From Lysobacter sp. (lineage in GTDB: Bacteria; Pseudomonadota; Gammaproteobacteria; Xanthomonadales; Xanthomonadaceae), in the NCBI GenBank assembly GCA_008015835.1, contig SSGH01000021.1, positions 1 to 64,000 of the forward strand: a stretch of 64,000 bases of DNA, given 5' to 3'. Below the pieces are notes generated by a model that did no database searches, was not told the DNA's origin, and saw only the letters and a list, made by a program, of their open reading frames with translations. Made by a program: the position numbers and the translations under genes. Each line of letters starts with the position of its first letter. Position 1 is the first letter of the stretch. This document shows positions 46,901 through 55,514 of this stretch, piece by piece.

Positions 46901-47272
46901 TTACTTCTTGGCTTCTTCGGCAGCGGCTTCGACCTTCTCAGCAGCGGCTTCCATCTTCTCGGCGCCAGCGGCAGCGGCGTCGGCGGCGCCAGCGGCGGCG
47001 TCGGCAGCGCCAGCGGCGGCGGTGGCGGCAGCGTCGGCGGCGCCAGCAGCGGCGTCGGCGGCGGCGTCGGTCGTCGCGGCAGCGGCGGCGTCGGCGGTGG
47101 CGGCAGCGGCGTCGCCAGCGGCGGCAGCGGCGTCGCCAGCAGCGGCGGCGGCGTCGCCAGCGGCAGCAGCGGCGTCGGCAGCGGCGTCGGTGGCTTCGGC
47201 GGTTTCTTCTTTCTTACAGGCCGACAGAGCGAGGACGCCGGCGGCCAGGAGGACGTAAAGCTTCTTGTTCAT
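46901..47272 (-). CDS. Alanine-repeat lipoprotein A
   Basis: 123 residues. The lipobox is in LAAGVLALSACKKEE, and the start MNKKLYV follows GGAGAG. The mature part is almost wholly DAAAAAG-type imperfect repeats of Ala with Asp every few residues, ending in an EKMEAAAEKVEAAAEEAKK tail. Such spacing fits a long amphipathic helix, like Lpp-style or late-embryogenesis-like proteins. A second gene of the same design lies directly upstream. An outer-membrane-attached or periplasmic helix is inferred. Confidence 0.85.
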   Translation of the reverse strand: MNKKLYVLLAAGVLALSACKKEETAEATDAAADAAAAAGDAAAAAGDAAAAAGDAAAATADAAAAATTDAAADAAAGAADAAATAAAGAADAAAGAADAAAAGAEKMEAAAEKVEAAAEEAKK

Positions 47273-47462
47273 GTTCTCTCCGAAGGAGTTGTCTGAGGTT
47301 ACGAAGGGGTCAGGCAACGCCAGTGCGCGGGGCAGTCCGGCGTGAGCCGGCATGATTCGTTCACTGACAGCGTGCGGTACGTGTCCGTACCCGGTACAGC
47401 GGTGCGAGGGACCGCACCATGAAGAAAACTACCGGCGAACCGGCAGTTCTCTCATTCTAACA

Positions 47463-47497
47463 GCGGGTTCAGGAAATTTTCATCTCCCTGAACCCGC
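47463..47497 (-). terminator. Hairpin after Ala-rich lipoprotein B
   Basis: GCGGGTTCAGG and CCTGAACCCGC form an eleven-base-pair stem around a 13-base AT-rich loop, nine bases beyond the stop of the second lipoprotein gene. Only a short TGTTAG follows, so it may stabilise the message or end it weakly. Confidence 0.55.
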
Positions 47498-47505
47498 GTG
47501 ATGCA

Positions 47506-47853
47506 TTACTTCTTCTCTTGACCCGCAGCGGCGGCGTCGGCGGCGTTCGCGGCCGCTTCGGCGGCGTCGGCGGCCGCATCGGCGGCGGCGGCGGTGTCGG
47601 CGCCAGCCGCGTTCGCGGCAGCGGCGGCGTCCGCAGCGTCTTTCGCGGCGTCGGCGGCGGCATCGGCCGCAGGCGCGGCGGCGTCGGTGGCCGGAGCGGT
47701 CGCGTCGGCCGGCGCGGCGGCGGCATCGGCCGGAGCGGCGGCGGGTTCGCCAGCGGCAGCGGCTTCGGCGGCCGGGTCTTCGGCCTTCTTCTCGGTGCAA
47801 GCGGTCAGGGCGAGGCCCAGAGCGGCGGCGATCAGCAGTTTGTTCAGGGTCAT
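47506..47853 (-). CDS. Alanine-repeat lipoprotein B
   Basis: 115 residues with lipobox LGLALTACTEKKAED and a mature region of Ala/Asp/Pro repeats (AAAPADAAAAPADATAPATD, then DAADAAAAANAAGAD). It is a diverged paralogue of the downstream gene: the first half of the repeat region is Pro-rich where the other is not. Both probably form extended rods or helices in the envelope. The 230-base gap between them holds the hairpin at 47463-47497 and the promoter of the downstream copy. Confidence 0.85.
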   Translation of the reverse strand: MTLNKLLIAAALGLALTACTEKKAEDPAAEAAAAGEPAAAPADAAAAPADATAPATDAAAPAADAAADAAKDAADAAAAANAAGADTAAAADAAADAAEAAANAADAAAAGQEKK

Positions 47854-48064
47854 GGCGGAGGTCTCGGGTTCGGGAGGGTGTCAGGCCTAGGAACCGGCGC
47901 CGGGGTCGGCGCACGGCGACATCATGACAAGCCGTGAGCCGGTGTCAAGCGGGCGTGTCCGGTTTTTTTTTCTTTTTACGTATTCAACCCTTTTGGAGGG
48001 GTCGATCGTCGCCCTCCGGGGGGCTTTCGGCGCCGAGGCGGGGGCCGCGGCGCCGCCGAACCGG

Positions 48065-49240
48065 TCACGCCAATTCGATCGCGATCGCGGTCGCTTCGCC
48101 GCCGCCGATGCACAGCGACGCCACGCCGCGCTTACCGCCGGTGGCGCGCAACGCCGCGATCAACGTCACCACCAAACGCGCGCCGCTCGCGCCGATCGGA
48201 TGACCGAGCGCGCACGCGCCGCCGCGCACGTTGAGTTTCGAATGCGGAATGCCGAGTTCTTTCATCGGCGCCATCGCGACGACCGCGAACGCTTCGTTCA
48301 CCTCGAAAAGATCGACGTTTTCGACGCTCCAGCCCGCTTTCTTCAACACGTTGTCGATCGCGTTCACGGGTGCGGTGGTGAACCATTCCGGCGCTTGCGC
48401 ATGCGTGGCGTGCGCGACGATGCGCGCGAGCGGCGCGAGACCGCGACGCGCGGCTTCGTCGGCGGACATCACCACGGTCGCGGCGGCGCCATCGGAAATT
48501 TTCGAGGACGACGCGGCGGTGAGCACGCCGTCTTTGCCGAACGCGGCGCGCAGGGTCGGGATCTTCGAGACGTCGATCTTGCCCGGCTCCTCGTCGGTGT
48601 CGACGACGGTCTCGCCCTTGCGCGTCACCACCGTCACCGGGGCGATTTCGGCTTTGAACGCGCCGTCGGCGATGGCCTTCTGCGCGCGGAAGGCGCTTTC
48701 GGCCGAGAACGCGTCGGTGTCGGCGCGGGTGAAGCCGTGTTTGACGCAGGTGGCGTCGCCGAACACGCCCATCGCCTGCTTGTCGTACGGGTTGGTCAAC
48801 CCGTCCCAGGCCATGTGGTCGAGGAATTCGCCGCTGCCGTAGCGGATGCCGGTGCGCGAGCCGTTGAGCAGGTGCGGCGCGTTGGTCATCGATTCCATGC
48901 CGCCGGCGACGACGACGTTCGCGGAGCCGGCCTTGATCAGGTCGTGCGCGAACATGATCGCCTTCATGCCCGAGCCGCACACCTTATTGATGGTGGTGCA
49001 GCCGGCGGAGGTCGGAATCTTCGCGGCCAGGGCAGCTTGGCGGGCGGGCGCTTGGCCGAGACCGGCGGGCAGCACGCAGCCCATGATGACTTCGTCGACC
49101 TGATCCGGCGCGACGCCCGCCTGCTCCAGCGCGCCGGACATCGCGGCCGCGCCGAGCGTCGGGGTGGGCACGCCGGTGAATTGGCCGAGGAAGGAACCGA
49201 TGGCGGTGCGCTTGGCACCGACGATGACGATGTCGGACAT
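48065..49240 (-). CDS. Acetyl-CoA C-acetyltransferase (thiolase)
   Basis: A 391-residue degradative/biosynthetic thiolase. The nucleophilic Cys is in NKVCGSGMKAI, with EVNEAFAVV, the His and second Cys in RGGACALGHPIGASGARLVV and CIGGGEATAIAIEL. In this neighbourhood it can handle the acetoacetyl-CoA made from leucine, or feed polyhydroxyalkanoate or general beta-oxidation. It stands alone, with ribosome site AGGAG just before the ATG. Confidence 0.94.
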   Translation of the reverse strand: MSDIVIVGAKRTAIGSFLGQFTGVPTPTLGAAAMSGALEQAGVAPDQVDEVIMGCVLPAGLGQAPARQAALAAKIPTSAGCTTINKVCGSGMKAIMFAHDLIKAGSANVVVAGGMESMTNAPHLLNGSRTGIRYGSGEFLDHMAWDGLTNPYDKQAMGVFGDATCVKHGFTRADTDAFSAESAFRAQKAIADGAFKAEIAPVTVVTRKGETVVDTDEEPGKIDVSKIPTLRAAFGKDGVLTAASSSKISDGAAATVVMSADEAARRGLAPLARIVAHATHAQAPEWFTTAPVNAIDNVLKKAGWSVENVDLFEVNEAFAVVAMAPMKELGIPHSKLNVRGGACALGHPIGASGARLVVTLIAALRATGGKRGVASLCIGGGEATAIAIELA

Positions 49241-49417
49241 GACGGACTCCTGCTGGAAGTGGGCGGCCGTGGGCGCATTCCCCCGCGCCGGCCGGGTCGG
49301 CGTGCGGCCGAAAACGCGATTATGCGACTCATGTTGCGGTGCCGCAAACCGCTCGTCGGACGCTCGGCCGGGCGGGGACGTCGTCCGCCGTGGGCCGCGT
49401 GGGTCTTGCGGCCGACG

Positions 49418-50098
49418 CTACAGCAACCGTAGCGTGATCGCCTTCAGCACCGCGTGGGTGCGGTCGCGGCAGTCCAGCTTGACCAGCAGTTCGGACACGT
49501 AATTTTTGACCGTGCCTTCGGACAAATGCAGGCTGCGGGCGATTTCCTTATTGGAATAGCCGCCGGCGACGAGGCGCAGGATCGAGCGTTCGCGTTCGGT
49601 GAGGCGCGGCCCGTCCGCGGCCGCGTCGGCGGCGCTCAACGGTGCGCTCAAGCCCGCGCTCCACCCCGCGCGCACTGGCCCCAGACTCACCGGCTGCAGC
49701 AAGGTTTCGCCCGCGGCGACGCGCAGGATCGCGGCCTTCAAATCTTCGGGCGAGGCGTCTTTGAGCAGGAATCCCTGGGCGCCGGCCTCGACCGCGCGGA
49801 TCATCAGGTCCGGGTCGTCGAAGGTGGTCAGCAGGATCACCGGGGTGGCGTCGCCGCGTTCGCGCAGGGTGCGCAGCAGGCCGATGCCGCCCAGGCCGGG
49901 CATGCGAATGTCGCTGACGATCAGATCGACCGGGCGTTGGGGCAATGCGGCGAGCAAGCGCTCGGCGTCGGGGCTTTCCACGGCGATCTCGAAGCCCAGA
50001 TCGGCGAGCAGACTCGACAAGCCGCGCAGTACTAAGGCTTGGTCGTCGCAGAGCGCGAGGCGCAGCGCGCGCCCGGCGCGAATTCCGGTCGCGCTCAT
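49418..50098 (-). CDS. NarL/FixJ-family response regulator
   Basis: 226 residues. Receiver domain (about 13-130) with the acidic pocket LALCDDQ, the phosphorylated Asp in LIVSDIRMPGLGG, the Thr in LLTTFDDPD and Lys in FLLKDASPED. The LuxR-type helix-turn-helix (about 160-226) has LTERERSILRLVAGGYSNKE and LSEGTVKNYVSELLVKL. It is coupled by ATGA to the histidine kinase gene. Targets unknown. Confidence 0.94.
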   Translation of the reverse strand: MSATGIRAGRALRLALCDDQALVLRGLSSLLADLGFEIAVESPDAERLLAALPQRPVDLIVSDIRMPGLGGIGLLRTLRERGDATPVILLTTFDDPDLMIRAVEAGAQGFLLKDASPEDLKAAILRVAAGETLLQPVSLGPVRAGWSAGLSAPLSAADAAADGPRLTERERSILRLVAGGYSNKEIARSLHLSEGTVKNYVSELLVKLDCRDRTHAVLKAITLRLL

Positions 50099-51348
50099 GC
50101 CGCACGCTCCGGCAGGCGCACGCGCAAACGCAGGCCGCGCGGCGATGTCGAGGTCACCACGACATCGCCGCCGAGCGCGGCGACGCGTTCGCGCATTCCG
50201 GTCAGGCCGTTGCCGGGCGCGATGTGCGCGGGCGCGAGGCCGTCGTTGTCCACCGTCATCGTCAGCCCATCGGCTGAGCGGCCGCTGCTTTGCATGGTTC
50301 CGTCGTTCATCTCGTCGCCTGTTCCGCGTCGTAGCCGCACATCGATACGGCCGGCGCGGCCGTGGCGCAGCGCATTGGTGATCGCTTCCTGCGCGCAGCG
50401 CAGCAGCGTTTCGGCTTGATCGATATCGTCGACGCGCAATCCGTCTTCGATGTCGATGCCGATGCGCACGCCCGGCAGCGGCTGCGCCAGGGCTTCGAGC
50501 GCGGCGCGCAAATCCACGCCGTCGTGCGCGCGCAACGCGCCGACCACCTGTCGAATCTGGGTCAGCAAATCGTCCGCGAGCGCGGTGGAGGTGCGGAGTT
50601 CCTCGCGGTCGGCCAAGGCCGGGTCGCGGGCGAGCCGGGCGAGGTTGAGCTTGAGCGCGGTGAGGCTGTGGCCGGCCACGTCGTGCAGCTCGCGCGAGAG
50701 TTTCAGGCGTTCGCCTGCGCGCGCGGATTCTTCCAGCAGACGGCGCGTCGCGAGCAGTTCGGCGTTGACCTGCGCCAAATGCGCGCGGGCGCGTTCGCTG
50801 CTGCCGGCGAAATGCCCGGTCAAGGCCGCGAACGCTTGGAAGCCGATCACCGGCACCATCCACTGCAGGATCGCGCCGACGTGGCCGCTGCGTTCGAACC
50901 ACAGCCAGGCGATCGCCGCGTTCGCGACGAACAGCCAGGCGACGGCCGCGCGCATCGACATGGTGAGCACGAGTTGGCTGGCGACGATGATCATCAGCAC
51001 CGCGGTTTGCCCGCCGCGCAGCGTCGCTTCGGCCAACACCACCAGCGCGCCCTGCAGCACGACCAACAGCGGCAGTTCGCGCGGATACCGATGCGGCTCG
51101 CGCGAGGCGCAGCGCACGAACAAGCCCAGCATCGCCAGCAGCGCGAGCGTCCCGATCCATGCGTTCGGCGCGCCGGCGCGCAATTTCGCGCGATCCAACA
51201 CGCCGACGAAGACCGCGAGCCAGGTGACGTAAGCGGCGATGTTCAGCGGCGTGAACATGCGCTGGCGCAGCGTGCCGGCGTGCGCCTGCAAGACGCCGGG
51301 AGTCGATGTCTGCTGCTGCGTCGCGCACGGCGGAAGCGGATCGGTCAT
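50095..51348 (-). CDS. DesK-like sensor histidine kinase
   Basis: 417 residues with five or six membrane helices (about 32-190) and no large periplasmic domain. A coiled linker (ATRRLLEESARAGERLK) leads to the HisKA_3 box RELHDVAGHSLTALKL. The HATPase has the N box EAITNALRHGRAG and the G box GNGLTGMRERVAALGGDV. It probably senses membrane state or a small ligand within the bilayer, as DesK does. It pairs with the response regulator downstream. Confidence 0.92.
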   Translation of the reverse strand: MTDPLPPCATQQQTSTPGVLQAHAGTLRQRMFTPLNIAAYVTWLAVFVGVLDRAKLRAGAPNAWIGTLALLAMLGLFVRCASREPHRYPRELPLLVVLQGALVVLAEATLRGGQTAVLMIIVASQLVLTMSMRAAVAWLFVANAAIAWLWFERSGHVGAILQWMVPVIGFQAFAALTGHFAGSSERARAHLAQVNAELLATRRLLEESARAGERLKLSRELHDVAGHSLTALKLNLARLARDPALADREELRTSTALADDLLTQIRQVVGALRAHDGVDLRAALEALAQPLPGVRIGIDIEDGLRVDDIDQAETLLRCAQEAITNALRHGRAGRIDVRLRRGTGDEMNDGTMQSSGRSADGLTMTVDNDGLAPAHIAPGNGLTGMRERVAALGGDVVVTSTSPRGLRLRVRLPERAA

Positions 51349-51492
51349 GCCGCCAGCATGGCAGCGCCGTCGTCGGCGCGAAAGACGGCGCGCGCAGAAG
51401 GTGACTTTTCTCACCCCTGCCGGGTGACGAGACGCAGGTGGGCGGCGCGGCCTTGCGACGGGAGACTGTGCGCATCTTCTCGGGAGCCCGCT

Positions 51493-52242
51493 ATGGACAC
51501 GTTCTACCGCCTGTTGGTCGCCGCGCACGGTTTCGTCGGCTTGGTCGCGCTCGTCGCGTTCTGGTCGGCGGCGATCGCCAAGAAAGGCTCGCCTCTGCAT
51601 GTGCGCGTCGGCAAAACGTATATGGTCGCGATGATCGGCATCATCGCCACCGCGGTGCCGATGGCGGCGGTCATTGCGCTGCGCGGCCACATCGAGAACG
51701 CCGCGTTTCTGGTCTATCTTTCGATCATCACCGCGAACGGCGTGTGGCTGGGCTGGCGCGCGATTCGTCGCAAACGCGATCAGGCCGCATTTCGCGGCGG
51801 CCCGTACACCGCCGTGGCGGTGCTGAACGCAGTGTCCGCGGCGGCGATCTTCGCGGTCGGCTTGCGCAGCGGCAACGTGCTGTTGATGGGCTTCAGCGCG
51901 GTCGGCGCGCTGAGCGGCGCGCAGATGCTGATGCGACGCGCGCGTCCGCTGCAGGAAACGCGCTGGTGGTTGCGCGAGCATTTCGGCGCGATGATCGGCT
52001 GCGGCGTCGCCACCCATATCGCGTTTCTCTCGATCGGCCTGAATCGCCTGATCGAAGCGGCCGGCGTGCGTCCGCCGTCGTGGTACGGCTTGATCGCGTG
52101 GTTCCTGCCGCTGGCGCTGTCGGTGGTGTTCGCGGTGTGGCTCAATCGCAAGTACATGCCGAAAGCCGGCGCCGGCGCGATGGCTGCGTCGCGGGCGAGT
52201 GCGTCGAAGGGAGGATGGTCGTCCGCGATGCGCGCGGATTGA
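51493..52242 (+). CDS. DUF2306-like membrane protein
   Basis: 249 residues and about seven helices. The N-terminal AAHGFVGLVALVAFWSAAIA is followed by KGSPLHVRVGKTYMVAM, and a late WWLREHFGAMIGCGVATH. The spaced histidines and tryptophans recall DUF2306 proteins. Divergently transcribed from the two-component system, so it could be its regulatory target, which is inference from position. Function unknown. Confidence 0.72.
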   Translation: MDTFYRLLVAAHGFVGLVALVAFWSAAIAKKGSPLHVRVGKTYMVAMIGIIATAVPMAAVIALRGHIENAAFLVYLSIITANGVWLGWRAIRRKRDQAAFRGGPYTAVAVLNAVSAAAIFAVGLRSGNVLLMGFSAVGALSGAQMLMRRARPLQETRWWLREHFGAMIGCGVATHIAFLSIGLNRLIEAAGVRPPSWYGLIAWFLPLALSVVFAVWLNRKYMPKAGAGAMAASRASASKGGWSSAMRAD

Positions 52243-52255
52243 GCTTACGCCGCGC

Positions 52256-53536
52256 TCACACGCCTAGGCGGTCGCGCACGAGCGCGACGACGCGCGCCTC
52301 GGCCATGCCGGGGCGCAGCGCATCGACGAAACGCGCGGGGCGCAGCCCCGCTTCGCCGCGCAACACGCGCTGCAGCGCGGATTCGATCTCGCGCGGATGG
52401 CGCAGCCGCAGCGCGACGCCCGCCGCTTCCAAACGCGCCGCGTGATCGAATTGATCGTAATCCTGCGGCAGCACGATCGACGGCACGCCCGCGCGCAGGC
52501 ATTCCCACATCACGCCCGCGCCGCCGTGATGCGCCACCGCCGACATCGCCGGAATCCAGCTCGGATAATCGACCCAGGCATGGCGATGCAGCGCATCGTG
52601 CGTTGCCGCCGCGTCGCCGTCGTGGACGCCATCGCTGAAATGCAGCCGCCAGTGCGGATTGCGCCGCGCGATTTCGCGCAAGGTCCGCGCGAATCGATCC
52701 TTCGCCCAACCGAGATGCGTGCCGAGCGTCGCGAGCACGTGCGGCCTATCGCTGGCGGCCGGCGGCGGTTCGCCGCGATCGGGCGGGCTCCACAGCAGCG
52801 GGCCGACGAAGCGCACCGAGTCGGGCCAAGCGCGTTCGAATTCGAGTTCGCGCAATCCCAGCGCCAGGATGCATTCCGACGAATACGCCGCTTCGCTGCC
52901 GTCGTCTCGATAGACGCGATCGAGCCCGAGCTCGGACAGCGCGCGTCGATGCAGGCGATGCACGCCGCGCTTGAATAGCCGCACCGTTTGCGCCGCGCAG
53001 GCATCGCGCGCGCGACCGAATGCATTGCGCCCCGGCGTCCATCCGCCGACATACGCGGGTGGTCCGCCTGACGCTTCGATTACGCAAGGCGATGGATGGC
53101 TGGTCCACCACGGCATGCCGTAGCGCGCGGCGATGGGGCCAGCGACGATCAGCGTGAAATCGGCGATCAGCAAATCCGCGCGGCGTTCGCGATAGCGCGC
53201 ATCCAGCGCGGCGGCGAACGCGGTCTGCAGCCGCAGCGCTTGTTGGAATTGCGCCCGCAGTCGCAGCGGGTTCGCGCCGACCGCGTAGGGCGGATCGGTA
53301 AGCGCGCGCAGCGCGGCGTCGGCGCCGGGCACCAGCGCGACGCCGCGCAGACCCGCGGCGCGAATCCGCGCCTGCGCGCCTTCGGTGCTGACCACTTCGA
53401 CATCGGCGATGTCGCGCAGCGCGCGACCGATGGCGAGGATCGGATGCAAATGTCCGGCGAACGGCGGCGCCAACAGATCGATGCGCGGTTTGTCGCGCGC
53501 GCCGGACGAGTCGTTCAAAGGAGCGCTCGCGTTCAT
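52256..53536 (-). CDS. UGT/MGT-like glycosyltransferase (GT1)
   Basis: A GT-B enzyme of 426 residues. LLAPPFAGHLHPILAIGRAL starts the acceptor domain. The nucleotide-sugar domain carries VLATLGTHLGWAKDRF and the signature VAHHGGAGVMWECLRAGVPS followed by PQDYDQFDHAARLEAAGVAL. It likely transfers a sugar from a UDP- or TDP-sugar to a small hydrophobic acceptor. It is the last gene of the six-gene operon; its start overlaps the unknown gene by four bases. Confidence 0.92.
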   Translation of the reverse strand: MNASAPLNDSSGARDKPRIDLLAPPFAGHLHPILAIGRALRDIADVEVVSTEGAQARIRAAGLRGVALVPGADAALRALTDPPYAVGANPLRLRAQFQQALRLQTAFAAALDARYRERRADLLIADFTLIVAGPIAARYGMPWWTSHPSPCVIEASGGPPAYVGGWTPGRNAFGRARDACAAQTVRLFKRGVHRLHRRALSELGLDRVYRDDGSEAAYSSECILALGLRELEFERAWPDSVRFVGPLLWSPPDRGEPPPAASDRPHVLATLGTHLGWAKDRFARTLREIARRNPHWRLHFSDGVHDGDAAATHDALHRHAWVDYPSWIPAMSAVAHHGGAGVMWECLRAGVPSIVLPQDYDQFDHAARLEAAGVALRLRHPREIESALQRVLRGEAGLRPARFVDALRPGMAEARVVALVRDRLGV

Positions 53537-54240
53537 GCCGCGCCCCGCAGCCAAGCGAGCTGCGCGCGCGCGGCGCCGAGCACCGCATCGCACGCCGCTG
53601 GCCGCGCGAGATAGTCCATGTGACCGCAGTCGATCGTGCGCGGCGCCGGTCCGTCGTTCGGCCCGAACCACGCGACGATGCGATCGCGGCGGCCGCGTAG
53701 TTGCGCGCCGTCGACGCCGCGCGGCCAACGCGGCGCGACGCCGCCGTAAGCGACGATGCGAAGATGCGCGCGCTGCGTAGCGTCGAACGGCGCGATCAGC
53801 GCATCGAGTAAGCTCAGGCCGCAACTGCCGACCAGCAGCAGCGTGCGCGGCGATGCGAGCAGCCGCGCGCGCGCATGTGCGATAGCGTCGTTCGGCAGAT
53901 CGGCGAAACCGCCGCGCCGCGCCGCGAGATATTGCCGGCCGTTGGCGAGGCTCGCGCGCAGCAGCGGCGTTTCGCGCCATGCGCGGTCGTCGTCATGGCG
54001 ATGGGGTTCGTTACGATGATCGCGTGCGTCGCGATGCGCATGCCACGGAAAATTCAGCGGGTCGAGATGCAGATCCGCCGCAAACGTCGCTAGGACATCC
54101 AGCGCTGCGCGCTGCACGGGCGAGAGCGCGCAGCGGCCTGGATCGCTGCGACCGGTGAGGAACGCGATGCGCGGCAGGGCTTCATGCGCGGGTTCGTGCG
54201 CATACGACGGCGTCGTCGGTTCCATCTCGACGACGCTCAT
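53533..54240 (-). CDS. Unknown protein in the KAS III/glycosyltransferase operon
   Basis: 235 residues, not recognised. Residues 67-84 are His/Asp/Arg-rich (HAHRDARDHRNEPHRHDD). A hydrophobic strand then leads to LLLVGSCGLSLLDALI (135-150), which resembles an alpha/beta-hydrolase nucleophile elbow with Cys where Ser would be. IVAYGGVAPRWPRG and a late DCGHMDYLARP, with a possible catalytic His, follow. An alpha/beta-hydrolase or thioesterase-like role is a guess. It overlaps the genes on both sides by four bases, so it belongs to the pathway. Confidence 0.7.
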   Translation of the reverse strand: MSVVEMEPTTPSYAHEPAHEALPRIAFLTGRSDPGRCALSPVQRAALDVLATFAADLHLDPLNFPWHAHRDARDHRNEPHRHDDDRAWRETPLLRASLANGRQYLAARRGGFADLPNDAIAHARARLLASPRTLLLVGSCGLSLLDALIAPFDATQRAHLRIVAYGGVAPRWPRGVDGAQLRGRRDRIVAWFGPNDGPAPRTIDCGHMDYLARPAACDAVLGAARAQLAWLRGAA

Positions 54241-55514
54241 TCGCAGTCCACGAAACGGTCGTTGGCGTACACCCGATAGCGATGCGTGCGCCAGCGGATG
54301 CGTCGATCGACCGCGGCGTGAAGCGCGTGCAGCGGCAATAACAGCGCGGACAGCAGCGACAGCAGCGGTTCGGCTTTCGCGGTGGCCGCGCCGGCGCAAG
54401 CGCGCTGCAGACGCTTACGGCCGAGGACGTGCAGCGTCGCGCCCAGCGCGAGCGCCGCGACGCCGAACCAAGACGGCGCGAACGCGAACGCGGCGAGCGC
54501 AATCATCGGCAACAGCATCGGCACGCCATGACCGAGCAGAATGCGCGCACGCGCGGCCCAGGGTTGGCTGCGCAGCAGCAAGTGCGCGAACAGCATCCAG
54601 CGATGCATCTGACGACGGTACGCGCCGAAATCCGGCAGCGCAGTGCGCATCCACACCGGTTCGCTGCGCTGTTCGATGCGTCCGCCCGCGCGCAGCAGCG
54701 CTTGCGCCATCGCCAGATCGTCGGTCAGGTGCCGCAGCCACGGTGCGAAACCGCCGATCCGCAGCAGACGTTCGCGACGCATCGCCCAGCACATGCCGTT
54801 GAGCGTCGGCGCGCCGCCCGACAGGCGCGGCGGCAAGTAGGTCAGCGCGGCGTTGTCGTTGACGAATCGCGCGAGCAGCCGCGCGCCGAGCCCCTGCGCG
54901 GGCAGATACGCGGGCAATGCGGTGGCGACGACCGGCGCGGTCTCGCGGTCTCCGTCGAGCGCCGCCAACAACGCATCGAGCGTGGCCGGAGGCAGATGCG
55001 CGTCGTCGTCGAGCACCAGCACGACATCGCCCGCGCAGTGCGCGAGCGCGCGATCGAGTTTGAACAGTTTCGGGTTCACCCCCGACGGGCATTCGGGATG
55101 CGCGCTCACCGCGACCTGCGATGCGAGCGCGGCGTGCTTCCGCAGCAACGAGCGCACGACATTTCCGGCGACGACATCGTCCTCGTCGATCGCCCAATGC
55201 AAGCGCGCGCCGCGGGCCCCGAGCGCGCGCAGCGAGGCCGCCAGCGCTTCGCCGAGGCCGACATCGCCGCTGCGGATCGGCTGCAGCACATCGATGCCGA
55301 CGAAGGGCCGCGCATCGGCGTCGCCGGTTTCGACGTCGGCTTCGGTCGAAGCGCGACGCGCGACGCGCGCGGGCGTCGGCGGCATCGTGCGCAGCGCGCG
55401 CCATGCGCGCATCTGACGCCAAAGTTCCCACGCCGGCCATAGCGCGATCGGCGCCAGCGACCACCAAGCGAACGCTCGAAACGTTTCCAGCATGTGCGTC
55501 GTCATCGCGTTCAT
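54237..55514 (-). CDS. Membrane glycosyltransferase family 2 (ceramide glucosyltransferase-like)
   Basis: 425 residues. An N-terminal membrane helix (FAWWSLAPIALWPAWELW) is followed by a GT-A domain with VDVLQPI-like GIDVLQPIRSGDVGLGEALA. The metal-binding aspartates are in VVLVLDDDAHLPP, and acceptor motif residues lie in LTDDLAMAQALL and RRQMHRWMLFAHLL (a QxxRW-like QMHRW). Two or three C-terminal membrane helices follow. This layout matches the GT21/HpnI group that glycosylates lipids at the cytoplasmic face. Acceptor unknown; context points to a lipid or polyketide-like product. Confidence 0.85.
   Translation of the reverse strand: MNAMTTHMLETFRAFAWWSLAPIALWPAWELWRQMRAWRALRTMPPTPARVARRASTEADVETGDADARPFVGIDVLQPIRSGDVGLGEALAASLRALGARGARLHWAIDEDDVVAGNVVRSLLRKHAALASQVAVSAHPECPSGVNPKLFKLDRALAHCAGDVVLVLDDDAHLPPATLDALLAALDGDRETAPVVATALPAYLPAQGLGARLLARFVNDNAALTYLPPRLSGGAPTLNGMCWAMRRERLLRIGGFAPWLRHLTDDLAMAQALLRAGGRIEQRSEPVWMRTALPDFGAYRRQMHRWMLFAHLLLRSQPWAARARILLGHGVPMLLPMIALAAFAFAPSWFGVAALALGATLHVLGRKRLQRACAGAATAKAEPLLSLLSALLLPLHALHAAVDRRIRWRTHRYRVYANDRFVDCE

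Noticed and set aside
47518-47937. Plus-strand Gly/Arg-rich frames opposite the Ala-rich lipoproteins
   Set aside because: They are antisense readings of GCG/GCC repeats. The minus-strand frames have lipoboxes and ribosome sites.
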